Source of the DNA: Gigantopelta aegis | Taxonomy: Eukaryota > Mollusca > Gastropoda > Neomphalida > Peltospiridae | Length of the DNA stretch: 64,000 nt | Reading direction: 5' to 3' | NCBI RefSeq assembly: GCF_016097555.1 | Contig: NC_054703.1 | Location: forward strand, 20,615,110-20,679,109 | Part shown: piece after piece, positions 1 through 10,514 of the stretch | How the letters are laid out: each line of letters starts with the position of its first letter | Numbering within the stretch: the stretch's first letter is position 1 | Position numbers and translations under genes: made by a program | The notes under the pieces: generated by a model | Seen by the model: only the letters and a program-made list of their open reading frames with translations | Told to the model about the DNA's origin: nothing | The model's database searches: none

Positions 1-45
1 GTTCAGTGCGTCGTTAAATAAAGCATTTCTTTCTTTCTTTATCTT
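1..45 (+). mobile_element. SINE family A, 3' end only
   Basis: The window opens inside the tail of the commonest SINE here (family A). The tail reads TGCGTCGTTAAATAAA and then a CTTT run. The same tail ends full copies at 12471-12799 and 63598-63920. The rest lies left of the window. Confidence 0.8.
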
Positions 46-149
46 TATAATGTGCAAAAACTAGGAAATACTTAAATATTTAAATATATACCTGGAGTAA
101 AATGTGCAAACACTACATATGCGCAAACATGTATAACAGTTTCTGACTA

Positions 150-205
150 TTATGGGCCTATGGCCTTTATACTGAATAAACATTGTCTTGTCTTGTCTTG
201 TAGAT
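150..205 (+). mobile_element. Possible LINE 3' terminus
   Basis: A short stretch ends in AATAAACA followed by three to four TTGTC units. Many invertebrate CR1/L2-type LINEs end in such short repeats. No coding part is present, so this is a family-level guess. Confidence 0.3.
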
Positions 206-540
206 GGGGCTCAGAGTTTGTCATATGTAAAAGGTAATAGGTTAACAATTATTAAAACATTTATGGTATTAAATTGATTATTGAATTGACTACAAACCTA
301 ATAAGCAGGGGCCGGTTATGCTTTAGGTAAGGGGGGTTTCCGAAACAATATGTAAATGTTTATAATTTGACATTATACATTTTACGTAGACATCAATTTA
401 GATCTACGTGGTGGGTGGGGTTTTTTTTTTAAGCAGGGGGAGGGATCCATGCAACTGGGACACCCTCATAATCCACGCCTGATAAGAACACTGAGATACA
501 CACACATGCAGAGAGCGACCGAGAGACACACACACAGAGA
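206..540. other. No gene seen
   Basis: Non-coding sequence with a T run at 421-430 and CA/GA-rich sequence near 495-545 that leads into the next SINE. Short open frames here show no recognisable domain. Confidence 0.6.
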
Positions 541-544
541 GAGA

Positions 545-745
545 AGGAAGGAAATGTTTTATTTAAAGACACTCAACACATTTTATTTACGGTTATATGT
601 ACATATCGTTATCGACCACACAAATATTGAGAGAGGAAACCCGCTGCCGCCACGTCATAGGCAGCAAGGGTTCTTTTATATGCACCATCTCAGACAGGAT
701 AGTACATACCACGGCCTTTGTTACACCAGTTGTGGGAGTGTTTCA
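545..745 (-). mobile_element. SINE family A, 5'-truncated
   Basis: Family A in reverse: GGAAGGAAATGTTTTATTT starts the inverted tail, followed by the body with TCTTTTATATGCACCATC. The copy breaks off at the part that reads TTGTTACACCAGTTGTGG, before the tRNA-like head. Weak frames across it are the translated SINE, not a gene. Confidence 0.8.
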
Positions 746-759
746 TATTGTGTCTAATC

Positions 760-1435
760 GATTTCTTCGTCCTTTTTTCTCTTTTTTTTTTCTTTTTTCT
801 TTTATTAAAAAAGAGGAAGAAAAGAAGAACAAATAGAATAAAAGCAAATTCCTTCCAACCTCCCTGTTCCTCCATCACATAAACACCTGTCATCACCTAC
901 CCTTATCACCGTCCTCTACACAACTGCATTAAGCTATATATAAAGTACACATAATTAATCGAAGTCCGCATATCATCGTAGTCCGAGCAACAGGTCAGAT
1001 TAGCTTTCTCGTTACCGTTTTCTTTGTGATAACCCGATTGTTGTTTGGTAAGTTTCTTCAGTTTATCAGAGCAATTCTCCGCGTTTTATATTTATAAATT
1101 ACAGATAGAAAATGTATCTCACGGGTCACATAAATTACCAACTGGTATGCATTACCTAATTTTGACTACAAACAAATTTATTCTCAGCAAATATGTTAGT
1201 CTGTCGCTTTAATATCTCATTATCTGGTAGACGAAATAGAATACGGGATCGGACTGTGTTTATTGTGACAGTTCGGTATCTTCTGTGAAATACTCACAAT
1301 TGCGTTTCTTTTTCGTTGCCGTTTGTAATGCTTTCTGCTTGATGTTTTTAATACAATGTACATATTTCACACTAATAAACGTTTTTAAACTCAATATAAT
1401 TTAAATAATAAATAGGAACAATTTTCATTATATAG
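760..1435. other. No gene seen
   Basis: AT-rich sequence with a pyrimidine run (about 770-800). No domain, tRNA or splice-linked frame could be supported. Confidence 0.55.
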
Positions 1436-1438
1436 CAA

Positions 1439-1440
1439 CA

Positions 1441-1471
<31 letters not shown>
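1439..1471. repeat. ATT trinucleotide microsatellite
   Basis: About ten ATT units in a row, then GAAAATTAGC. Confidence 0.95.
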
Positions 1472-1524
1472 GAAAATTAGCAGTCGCTAAGGGGCGACCT
1501 TTATTGGCTAAGGGCGACTAAGTA

Positions 1525-1862
1525 TTTTACAAAGGTAGTCCTTTGGGTTGCCATCAAATTAAGGGTCTGGCGAATATGGTAACAGTTAAAAAAGAAATGC
1601 ACTGAAACTTAATCGAATGTGACAAACACACCACGTCTGTGTTCACGCGAACTACAGATCTGACAGCAGAAGACATAGAACATTCTCTATATTTTGACAG
1701 CGCCAGACTCGGCTTCTGTGGGTTTGGACTGGGTATTTCTAAGAATAAAGCTCAAAACGTATTGCATGTATTTTTTAAATCTGGAAGCTGTCGACATATT
1801 GGAATGGACTGGATATGCTATAATTATCTAGTGGACCTACTTTTTGACAATTATTGTTATTA
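1525..1862 (+). repeat. Dispersed repeat R1, copy 1
   Basis: This stretch is homologous to the reverse complement of 35690-36030. Both share a core around CTATATTTTGACAGCGCC and a distal block reading TAATTATCTAGTGGACCTAC (TAGTAGACC in the other copy). A 74-codon open frame covers this copy and a related frame covers the other. The shared peptide is close to LYFDSA. I do not recognise the family. It could be an old retroposed exon or an unclassified transposon. Confidence 0.7.
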
Positions 1863-1864
1863 AA

Positions 1865-2205
1865 TGTTATGGTAAAAATTAATCATAATTATTTAATTAG
1901 CGTATGTTATTCTGGACAAAAATCTAAATCTATCTTATTGTGTTAACTCATACTGACGTGAATGCATGCGCGCATATAAAAATAACAGTAGAATTTTCCA
2001 TTACTACAGGGATTATTCCAAAGGTCAGTTAAGTGATTGTCTTTGTAATATTTTAAGTTTAAGCGATTTCCATGCAGTGTGAGCAGGTCTAACATGATGA
2101 CATAACCGTCTAAATACATGTATTACTGTAATAAACAATAAGTACGTTTTATGCTTTGTAATATCATAACAAAGAGAATCATATTTTAAACTGGTACAAT
2201 TTTGA
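1865..2205. other. No gene seen
   Basis: AT-rich unique-looking sequence. Nothing supported. Confidence 0.55.
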
Positions 2206-2207
2206 AG

Positions 2208-2230
2208 GGGGGGGGGGGGGTTTGGGGGGA
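2208..2230. repeat. Poly-G tract
   Basis: A G run of about 14, then TTT and a further G-rich stretch. Homopolymers of G or C recur through the window. Confidence 0.9.
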
Positions 2231-2299
2231 GGGGTTCACAAATTTATTTTTATTTTCATATTTGTTTTATTAGTAGTCTACTACTATAGTATTTATAAT

Positions 2300-2428
2300 A
2301 TCTCAATCCAGTGCCTCGTATACAGAGGACAGCCACTCCCGAGGAGATCCTTTACTGGCGACTTCATTCCTCTTGTATCGCCACAGAGAGGACTGCCACT
2401 CCAGACTAGTTTACTGAAACATGCGCTG
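2300..2428 (+). repeat. Dispersed repeat R2, copy 1
   Basis: Contains CCACTCCCGAGGAGATCCTT and GAGGACTGCCACT followed by AGACTAGTTTACTGAA. The same blocks occur at 42755-42860 and 46965-47060 inside the duplicated segment. Unclassified interspersed repeat. Confidence 0.75.
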
Positions 2429-2560
2429 TTCTACTTTTAATCTATTTGTACTGCATTATTTCTGAGACAGTGCAAATCAAGGAGCAAACCTTGGCTATTC
2501 TAGCATTTTGTCTTCATCCCTGTATTATAAATGAGTTTTAATCTGTATAATTTAATCGTA

Positions 2561-2568
<8 letters not shown>

Positions 2569-2596
<28 letters not shown>
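2569..2596. repeat. Poly-A tract
   Basis: 28 A in a row. Could be the tail of an unrecognised retroposed sequence upstream, but no coding part supports that. Confidence 0.9.
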
Positions 2597-2598
<2 letters not shown>

Positions 2599-2599
2599 A

Positions 2600-3040
2600 T
2601 TTTATTTATACTGGATTTCTTTTTCAAAATATGTTATTTGAGTTGGTATAAGTTTAATTGTTTTTATATGAATTTTAACTTTATTCATTATGAAGTTACA
2701 TGCCAATTCGTCGGTTTCCTTTTGACGCAAACCGACTACTTACACCTGGTTATTATTCAACGAAGAACATTCGAGTTTTGATTTTGGCTGTGCAGTTAAA
2801 TTTCTATGTGATGATTGGAGGGTTAGTTGAATTTGAGAAGAGCCAGTAAGATTTTTCTTCAAGTGGCCCTGCTGGCGACCATGGTCTTCGTGTTAATTTT
2901 CAACCCGGGAAAAAACTAAAAAGATGTAATCAATGAATATTTCACATAAGAATAAGATATCAGAAATTTTTACATAGAATGTGAGTGTGTTTCTTATTTC
3001 GGATTCCAATTATTTTTTGTGAGTATCTGAGCGAGATAGA
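2600..3040. other. No gene seen
   Basis: AT-rich. At 3042-3080 a tRNA-SINE-like start (GGCCTCAGTGGTGTAGTGG) appears and is lost again. Confidence 0.5.
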
Positions 3041-3211
3041 TAACGGCCTCAGTGGTGTAGTGGTTATATATTAACAGGGAACTTTTCTTCAGTATCGTGC
3101 AACAATTCACTACGTAAGTAACTGTTTCAGAGATCAATGCACAATTGTATAACATTAACAGTAGTTGCTAATCAGTTTTCCTTTGACTAAAAATATCAAT
3201 TATCAATATTT

Positions 3212-3512
3212 TGACCCCTGCGCGTGCTGTAACCTCACCGTGGTGCAGGGGTGTAACATTCTCTTTGAGAATGGCCAATACAGCACAAATCCCGTTGTTT
3301 TTTTTAGATATAATTGAAATTTTGAGTAAAAGTCAGTATCTATCTGTGATATTTGTATTTTTGCACAGTTCTTTAAACTGTTTTTATTTAAATTTTGAAT
3401 TTTTATATTGATGTTGATCATCACTTTATTTTCCTTATTACCATAGTTTGACACCCAATAGCCGATGTATTTTTCGTCCTGGGGTGTCGTTAAACATTCA
3501 TTCATTCAATAT
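3212..3512 (+). mobile_element. SINE family B, full length
   Basis: Starts CCCCTGCGCGTGCTGTAACC, with two small hairpins (CCCCTGC with GCAGGGG; ATTCTC-TTT-GAGAAT). It ends in the CCAATAGCCGATGTATTTTT block and a CATT run. Other copies: 8708-9003, 13310-13560, 19842-20144, 31405-31642 (reverse), tails at 37210 and 51598. The 5' part is not an obvious tRNA. Confidence 0.85.
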
Positions 3513-3521
3513 TTTGCACTA

Positions 3522-3735
3522 TCGGACATAAGGCCGGTTGGAACTCGGTTCGCATTGCAGTACCGGCTCCCACCCAGAAGTTCCAATGACGTATTGTATA
3601 CCTGTAAGGCCACTACACCAAGTTATCTCTAACTAACCATTAACCCACTGTACTGGACAGACAGCTGAGAGAGATGAAGTGTGTGCCCAGGACTGCGTAC
3701 GAGAACTTTAATTGGATAAAACAGGCACGTGGGTA
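3522..3735 (+). mobile_element. SINE family C relic
   Basis: Shares the CCGGCTCCCACCCA block and the distal GTGTGTGCCCAGGAC block with the better copy at 28402-28690. The head is damaged, and SINE B sits just in front of it. Confidence 0.6.
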
Positions 3736-3739
3736 ACGG

Positions 3740-4200
3740 TAACCGGGGTGAGGGGTGGGGTCTATGCTCCACACTCGGTGATGAAAATGTATGCGTTTTG
3801 CTTCCCTACTCCATGAGGCTATGACTCCCGCACTAGAGTGTGCCCCCACCTCAACATACCACACCCTACCTCACCACAACACACCACACCACACACACAT
3901 ACACCTGATATCGTTCTTATGGCACGGTACAAACAAGATGTCGAAATGAACGAAATAGGACTGAAAGAAGAATGATGATGAGTGCCAGATTATCAATTCA
4001 GCAAGTATATTTACACCATTAATTTTTTCTTTGGATCTATTCAAGGAACACAAATATAGAAAAAATATAGAAAAAGTACAGAGCGTGTGTAGACTTATGA
4101 AATGTCTTCTTAAGCTATTCAAGTCTTCATTTCTAGTTCATTTGTTCATTTACTAGTACTGTTTTAGTACTTCTTTTTGTACTTTGATTTTGATGTTCAT
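3740..4200. other. Upstream region of zinc-finger gene 1
   Basis: ACACACC-rich stretch at 3860-3905, then AT-rich sequence. From about 4075 it is homologous to the region upstream of the second zinc-finger copy (about 6465-6640), so the tandem duplication begins here. It ends in a good splice acceptor (TTCATTCCAG, ending 4205). Confidence 0.6.
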
Positions 4201-4206
4201 TCCAGG
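4196..4206 (+). promoter_or_regulatory. Splice acceptor before zinc-finger exon
   Basis: TTCATTCCAG precedes GTTGGTATCAGAG. The same acceptor and following 80 bases occur before the second copy (acceptor ending 6639), so it is older than the duplication. The donor exon was not identified. Confidence 0.55.
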
Positions 4207-4291
4207 TTGGTATCAGAGAGGCTCCCAACGAAACAAAAGACTGTTAAGCTGATCAACTACATGTACCAAGATCCACTGTCTTGAATGCAAC

Positions 4292-6073
4292 ATGTCAAAC
4301 AGTGATGATCAATGTGCCGAACGTGAGGTCTCGGCAAAACATTGTGAAAACAACCCAGATCATTCTTGTGAAAAACCTTTTCAGTGTGGGATGTGCTTAA
4401 AGTGTTTCTCTCACAAGTCTTACATTGAGCAGCATATGAGGATCCACATTGGTCAACGACCATATCAGTGTGAGGTGTGTCGAAAGTGTTTTCTTTGGAA
4501 TACTTCCTTGAAACAGCATATGTTAATTCATACTGGAGTGAAGAATTTCAAATGCGAGGTGTGTGCAAAACATTTCTCTAAGTGTTCTACCTTGAAAACT
4601 CATATGTTGTTTCACAGTGCCGTTAAACCTTTTAAATGCGAGGTCTGTGCAAAATGTTTCTCTCGGAGTTCCCACGTGAAAAGACATATGCTCACTCACA
4701 CTGGAGTTAGCCCTTTCAAATGTGACTTGTGTTCAAAATATTTCTCTTGCAATTCTGATTTGAAACAGCATATGTTGATTCACACTGATGTTAAGCATTT
4801 TAGTTGTGAAGTTTGTGCAAAATGCTTCAAAAAACGTTCTGACTTGAAAACTCATATGGTCATTCACACTGGAGTTAGGCCTTTCAAATGTGAGGTGTGT
4901 GCAAAATGTTTCTCAATAAAACGTCACTTGAAACAGCATATGTTGATTCACACTGGTGTTAAACCTTTTAAGTGTGAGGTATGTGCAAAACTTTTTTCAC
5001 TAAAATCTTACTTGAAACAACATATGTTTATTCACACTGGTGTTAAACCTTTTAAGTGTGAGGTGTGTGCAAAACGTTTTTCTTTGAATTACAACTTGAA
5101 AGAACATATGCTAGTTCACACTGGAGTTACGCTTTTTAGTTGTGATATGTGTGCAAAACGTTTCACTAAGAAGAAATACTTGAAAAAGCATGTTTTAATT
5201 CACACTGATGTCAAGTCTTTTAAATGCGAGGTGTGTGGAAAATGTTTCAAACTAAGATGCAAGTTGAAAGTACACATGCTAGTTCACAGTGGTGTTAAAC
5301 CTTTTAGTTGTGAGGTGTGCACAAAATGTTTTTCGTCGAAGACATACTTGAACAAACATATGTTGGTTCATTCTGGTGTTAAGCCTTTCACATGTGAGGT
5401 GTGTGCAAAATGTTTCTCACAAAATTCTCACTTGAAAAGACATATGTTGATTCACACTGGGGTAAAGCCTTTTAAGTGTGAGGTGTGTGCAAAACGTTTT
5501 TCTTTGAGTTACAACTTGAAAGAACATATGCTAGTTCACACTGGGGTTACGCTTTTTAGTTGTGATGTGTGTGCAAAACGTTTCACTATGAAGAAACAAT
5601 TGAAAAAGCATGTTTTAATTCACACTGATGTCAAGTCTTTTAAATGTGAGGTTTGTGCAAAATGTTTCAAACTAAGTTGTAACTTGAATGTACACATGCT
5701 AGTTCACAGTGGTGTTAAACCTTTTAGTTGCGAGGTGTGTGCAAAATGTTTCTCATCGAAGTCATACTTGAACAAGCATACGTTGCTTCATTCTGGTTTT
5801 AAGCCTTTCACATGTGAGGTGTGTGCAAAATGTTTCTCATCGAAGATATACTTGAACAAGCATATGTTGATTCATTCTGGCGTTAAGCCTTTCACGTGTG
5901 AGGTATGTGCAAAATGTTTCTCATCGAAGTCATACTTGATCAGGCATACGTTGGTTCATTCTGGTGTTAAGCCTTTCACATGTGAGATGTGTGCAAAATG
6001 TTTCTCATGGAATTGGCATTTGAAACGGCATATGTTGATTCACTGTGACGTGCAGAAAATCGAGGGGGAGTAG
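4292..6073 (+). CDS. C2H2 zinc-finger protein, 20 fingers
   Basis: An uninterrupted 593-residue frame. After a 27-residue cysteine-containing leader come 20 C2H2 fingers, each exactly 28 residues (84 bp), covering about residues 30-588, then a short acidic tail (QKIEGE). Each finger follows C-x2-C-x12-H-x3-H and nearly all carry an extra cysteine in CAKCF. Linkers read TGVKPF or SGVKPF instead of the usual TGEKPY. No KRAB, SCAN, BTB or ZAD domain is visible. Proteins of this type are nuclear sequence-specific DNA binders; the target cannot be read here. Fingers 9-12 and 14-17 are near-copies, so the array grew by block duplication. A splice acceptor at 4205 suggests a non-coding upstream exon. 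ATG at 4292 is chosen because it is the first in the frame and the same start is kept in the paralogue at 6726. Tandem paralogues follow at 6726 and 10079. Confidence 0.9.
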   Translation: MSNSDDQCAEREVSAKHCENNPDHSCEKPFQCGMCLKCFSHKSYIEQHMRIHIGQRPYQCEVCRKCFLWNTSLKQHMLIHTGVKNFKCEVCAKHFSKCSTLKTHMLFHSAVKPFKCEVCAKCFSRSSHVKRHMLTHTGVSPFKCDLCSKYFSCNSDLKQHMLIHTDVKHFSCEVCAKCFKKRSDLKTHMVIHTGVRPFKCEVCAKCFSIKRHLKQHMLIHTGVKPFKCEVCAKLFSLKSYLKQHMFIHTGVKPFKCEVCAKRFSLNYNLKEHMLVHTGVTLFSCDMCAKRFTKKKYLKKHVLIHTDVKSFKCEVCGKCFKLRCKLKVHMLVHSGVKPFSCEVCTKCFSSKTYLNKHMLVHSGVKPFTCEVCAKCFSQNSHLKRHMLIHTGVKPFKCEVCAKRFSLSYNLKEHMLVHTGVTLFSCDVCAKRFTMKKQLKKHVLIHTDVKSFKCEVCAKCFKLSCNLNVHMLVHSGVKPFSCEVCAKCFSSKSYLNKHTLLHSGFKPFTCEVCAKCFSSKIYLNKHMLIHSGVKPFTCEVCAKCFSSKSYLIRHTLVHSGVKPFTCEMCAKCFSWNWHLKRHMLIHCDVQKIEGE

Positions 6074-6557
6074 TTAATTGCTCCCCCAATTTTGATTATA
6101 GTGATTCACACTGGTAAAGGAACATTCTTTCTCCCAAAGATTCCTATTCAAAGTTCTTATATCAATATAGAGATTTAAAAACAGAACAACTGTATGATCA
6201 GAATTCTTTTTTAAAAAAACCACTAAAAAAACACAAAGAAATTCACCATTTATTTTTTCTTGGTATCTATTTTGATTCAATTCGAAATTGAAAACGTGCA
6301 TTCACAGATACTTTGCATAGCACCACTTGTAAAGTCTAAACGGACATTATTATTAAACGTAACTTGCTGCAGGATGTATTGGTTCATTATAAACTCAAAC
6401 AAAACACAAATATCAGTAGTTCTTACTAATGAAGAGGTCAACAAAAAAAACATGCAGAAAAGACGGAGCGTGTCTGGAGTTATAGCGAAAGGTGAAATAA
6501 GACAGAGCATGTTTCGAGTTATAGGGAAAGGTGAAAGATCTTGTCAAGCTATTCAAG
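6074..6557. other. Spacer between zinc-finger copies
   Basis: AT-rich. The first 130 bases are shared with the sequence after the second copy (8014-8180), which marks the 3' flank of the duplicated unit. A short degenerate repeat (CGGAGCGTGTCTGGAGTTAT, then CAGAGCATGTTTCGAGTTAT) lies at 6465-6530. No gene. Confidence 0.6.
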
Positions 6558-6725
6558 TCTTCATTTCTGGTTCATTTGTTCATTTACTAGTACTGTTTTA
6601 GTACTTCTTTTTGTACTTTGATTTTGATGTTCATTCCAGGCTGGTATCAGAGAGGCTACCAACGAAACAAAAGACTGTGAAGCTGATCAACTACATGTAC
6701 GAAGGTCCACTGTCTTGAATGCAAT

Positions 6726-8013
6726 ATGTCAAACAGTGATGATCTATGTGTCGAACGTGAGGTCTCGTCAAAACATTGTGAAAACAACCCAGATCATTCT
6801 TGTGAAAAACCTTTCCAATGTGGGATGTGCTTAAAGTGTTTCTCTCACAAGCCTTACATTAAGCAGCATATGAGGATCCACATTGGTAAACGACCATATC
6901 AGTGTGAGGTGTGTAGAAAGTGTTTTCTTTGGAATACTTCCTTGAAACAGCATATGTTGATTCACACTGGAATTAAGAATTTCAAATGTGAGGTGTGTGC
7001 AAAACGTTTCTCATATCCTTCTAGCTTGAAAGCTCATATGTTGTTTCACAGAGCCGTTAAACCTTTTAAATGCGAGGTCTGTGCAAAATGTTTCTCTCGG
7101 AGTTCCCAAATGAAAAGACATGCTCAATCACACTGGAATTAGCCCTTTCAAATGTGAATTCTGTTCAAAATATTTCTCTTGCAGTTCTTGTTTGAAACAG
7201 CATATGTTGATTCACATTGATGTTAAGCATTTTAGTTGTGAGGTTTGTGTAAAATGCTTCAAAAAACGTTCCAACTTGAAAACTCATATGGTCATTCACA
7301 CTGGAGTTAGGCCTTTCAAATGTGAGGTGTGTGCAAAATGTTTCTCACTAATATGGCACTTGAAACAACCTATGTTCATTCATACTGAGGTAAAACCTTT
7401 TAAGTGTGAGGTATGTGCAAAACGTTTTTCTTTTAGTTACAACTTGAAAGAACATATGCTAGTTCACACTGGGGTTAGGGTTTTTAGTTGTGATGTGTGT
7501 GCAAAACGTTTCACTATGAAGAAACAATTGAAAAAGCATGTTTTAATTCACACTGATGTCAAGTCTTTTAAATGCGAGGTGTGTGCAAAACGATTCACTA
7601 AGAACAAATATTGAAAAAACATTTTTTTAATGCACACTGAAGTCGTCTTTCAAATGTGAGGTCTTTTAAATGTGAGGTTTGTTCAAAATGTTTCAAACTG
7701 AGTTGCAACTTGAAAGTACACATGCTAGTTCACAGTGGTGTTAAACCTTTTAGTTGTGAGGTGTGCAAAATGTTTCTCATCGAAGTCATACTTGAACAAG
7801 CATACGTTGGTTCATTCTGGTGTTAAGCCTTTCACATGTCAGGTGTGTGCAAAATGTTTCTCATCGAAGTCATACTTGAACATACATATGTTGTTTCATT
7901 CTGGTGTTAAGTCTTTCACATGTCAGGTGTGTGCAAAATGTGTCTCATGGAATGGACAGTTGAAACAGCATATGTTGATTCACACTGACATGCAGAAAAT
8001 TGAGGGGGAGTAG
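6726..8013 (+). pseudogene. C2H2 zinc-finger paralogue, frameshifted
   Basis: A tandem copy of the gene at 4292, alike in leader, start and finger order, but broken. Near 7122 two bases of the helix ATATG are missing and the frame closes at 7142. The next frame runs 7120-7614 and closes after a one-base loss in KKxYLKKH. A degraded patch follows at 7615-7735. Near 7766 the GTGTGTGC of CEVCAKCF has lost two bases. The last frame (to 8013) ends in the same QKIEGE tail. About 14-15 finger units remain against 20 in the neighbour. It could still make a short protein of about four fingers from the first frame, but the pattern fits a decaying pseudogene. Confidence 0.88.
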
Positions 8014-9870
8014 TTAATTGCTCCCCGAATTTAGAGTATAGTCATTCACACTGGTAAAGGAGCATTATTGCAAGAAAGAAGCATTCTTTCTCAGAAAGAT
8101 TCCTATTCGAAGTTCTTTATATCAATATAGACATTTAAAAACTGCATGACCAGAATTCTTTTAAAAAACAAACATAAACCACCACCCAAAAAAACACACC
8201 ATTATCCCCCATAAGCGGATGTAAGTGAGTTATATATATTTATTTATTTATTTATTGCATAAGATATATTCAAGTTAATCAGAAAATTTTAACTGTTGGA
8301 AAACTAACCATAACGTGGTGTTGTATGAAGATTCCTAAGATCATGTCAGCTTTTATTTCCAAATAGGTATCACACCCCTTTTGCAAGTGACTAAGTATTA
8401 ACGCAGTAGTGTATTAACGCAAGTGTAATTACCTTTAACCAATTTGATTTTATAATTTTATTATTATAAGGCTGAGACATACATCTCCAAATTCTTTTTT
8501 TTTTCAAAAGGGAAATTTCCCACATTTTGAAGATCAATATATATACCAAGCTAAACTTCCAAATAATTGAAATTATTCAATATCACATATTCCAGATTTT
8601 ATTTCTGTCTCTCCAAGAACTTTTCTAAAATTCTAAATTATAGTTCCATTAGGATTTACCCATTATTATGCCCAGATCAAGTTCGACATTTACGTGAATT
8701 TATTCAAGGGCCCCTGCGCGTTCTGTAACCTCACTGTGGTGCAGGGGTGTAACATTCTCTTTGAGAATGGCCAATACAGCACAAATTGAAATTTAGAGTA
8801 AAATTCGGTGTCCGTAAAATTCTGTGATATTTGCATTTGTATTTTTGCAGTTCTTTACACTGTTTTTGTTTGAACCTTGAATTTTTATGTTGATGTTGAT
8901 CATCACTTTATTTATTTGCATTACCATAGTTTGACACCCAATAGCCGATGTATTTTTCGTGCTGGGGTGTCGTTAAACATTCATTCATTCATTCATTCAT
9001 TATTCAAGGGCTATAGCTCAATCACAAATGATTTGTGGCCCAGGAGCATAACAGAAAGTTTGTTTTAACAGATTGACTGATTTTATTATTATAAGGCTTA
9101 GCCATACATCTCCAATTTCCTTATTTTTAAAGAAAAACGTTCCTTGTTTTGAAGGTCAATATATAACAAGCTAAAGTTACAAATTATTCAATATCACATA
9201 TTCTAGATTTTGTTTGTTTGGTAAAAAAGATTCTAAAATTCTAAATTATATCTGAAGGTACTTGGTTCTCTCATAACACTGTATATTTTTTTTTTTTTTT
9301 AGAAGTTGGGACACACAAACAGTAACAACAAATGTGGACTGCAACCAAAAACCTTCATTGACTCCGTATCAGGAAGTTAACCGTGTCACTAACATCCAAT
9401 CTAACATTACATATTTGTTATTAGTTTCTACGAGTTCAACCAGAGGGAAATGTATGTTTTGTATGCATAATTTCAGTCTGACCCACAAATATGTTTTCAA
9501 ACTTTTTTTCCACAATGTTTCAAGATACATGTATGGATAGATGTGTTGCATACCTTTATCGTGTACTGTTACATGTCAATTTTGAATTCTATGAGGATTT
9601 ACCCATTATTAATTCCACATCAAGTTTAAACTTCTATGGAACTTTATTCAAGAGCCATAACACAGAGTTATGCATTTATGGAATTTATCCATTTTTGACA
9701 ATTATAGCCTTGAACTTGGGAGCAAACGTGACTGATAGAGAACATGTTTTGCTTTAGTACTATCAAAATGCTTGGTTACTTTACGTTCGTTTGATTACTG
9801 TTGATGGATAAACCTATTTGTTTTTCTTTACTAACTGCTTAATAAAACATTTTGAAAAATAGTGTTGTTT
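8014..9870. other. Non-coding, internal direct repeats
   Basis: Besides SINE B, the region 8450-8700 is duplicated in diverged form at 9075-9250 and 9580-9655 (shared TAAGGCTGAGACATACATCT versus TAAGGCTTAGCCATACATCT; shared GGATTTACCCATTATTA). TTTA microsatellite near 8237-8256. No coding gene supported. An 88-codon frame at 9491-9757 has no domain. Confidence 0.6.
8708..9003 (+). mobile_element. SINE family B, full length
   Basis: CCCCTGCGCGTTCTGTAACC start, GTGCTGGGGTGTCGTTAAAC end and an ATTC run. Inserted in the duplicated AT-rich block described for 8014-9870. Confidence 0.85.
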
Positions 9871-10078
9871 CATTATGATCATTTCTTTTAGGTTGCTCAG
9901 TTTAATCTTTGTAATTTTTCTGAAGCGAGTCCGGCACATGGGTGGATTGTTGGGGTGTGAGGAAAGCAGGAAAGGATTTTTTGTGCATTTTCCTACAGGT
10001 AGGACAGCTCATACCATGTCCATGTCCTTTGATATAGTGGTCGTGGATGGGGGGGGGGGGAAAATGAGGCGAAAATAT

Positions 10079-10406
10079 GGTGAACGACCATATCAGTGTG
10101 AGGTGTGTAGAAAGTGTTTTCTTTGGAATACTTCCTTGAAACAGCATATGTTGATTCACACGGGAGTGAAGAATTTCAAATGTGAGGTGTTTTCAAAACA
10201 TTTCTCTAAGCGTTCCACCATGAAAACTCTTATGTTGTTTCACAGTGCCGTGAAACCTTTTAAATGCGAGGTCTGTGCAAAATGTTTCTCTCGGAGTTTC
10301 CACGTGAAAACACATATGCTCAATCACACTGGAGTTAGCCCTTTCAAATGTGATGTCTGTTCAAAATGTTACTGTGACGCTTCAAGCTTGAAACAGCATA
10401 TGCTAT
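10079..10406 (+). pseudogene. C2H2 zinc-finger fragment
   Basis: Third member of the cluster. It holds four finger units and part of a fifth that match fingers 2-6 of the gene at 4292 (GERPYQCEVCRKCF; the CEVF in the second unit replaces a zinc cysteine). A frame runs into it from an unrelated upstream sequence at 9875, with a G run at 10050-10060. It ends abruptly at the hairpin element starting at 10407, after the helix of finger 5. Leader, start and C-terminal fingers are missing. Confidence 0.85.
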
Positions 10407-10514
10407 GGGCCCCGTTCCACGAAGCGAACTTAGCACTAAGATCACCTTAGTGCATAAGGTAGCTATGCACTTAAGGTGATCTTAGGGCTAAGATCGCTTT
10501 GTGGAATGGGGCCC
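10407..10514. mobile_element. Hairpin MITE, about 108 bp
   Basis: A nearly perfect palindrome: it starts GGGCCCCGTTCCAC and ends GTGGAATGGGGCCC, with arms of about 50 bases paired through CTAAGATCACCTTA on each side. No coding content. It sits exactly at the break in the third zinc-finger copy. Superfamily not assigned. Confidence 0.85.
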
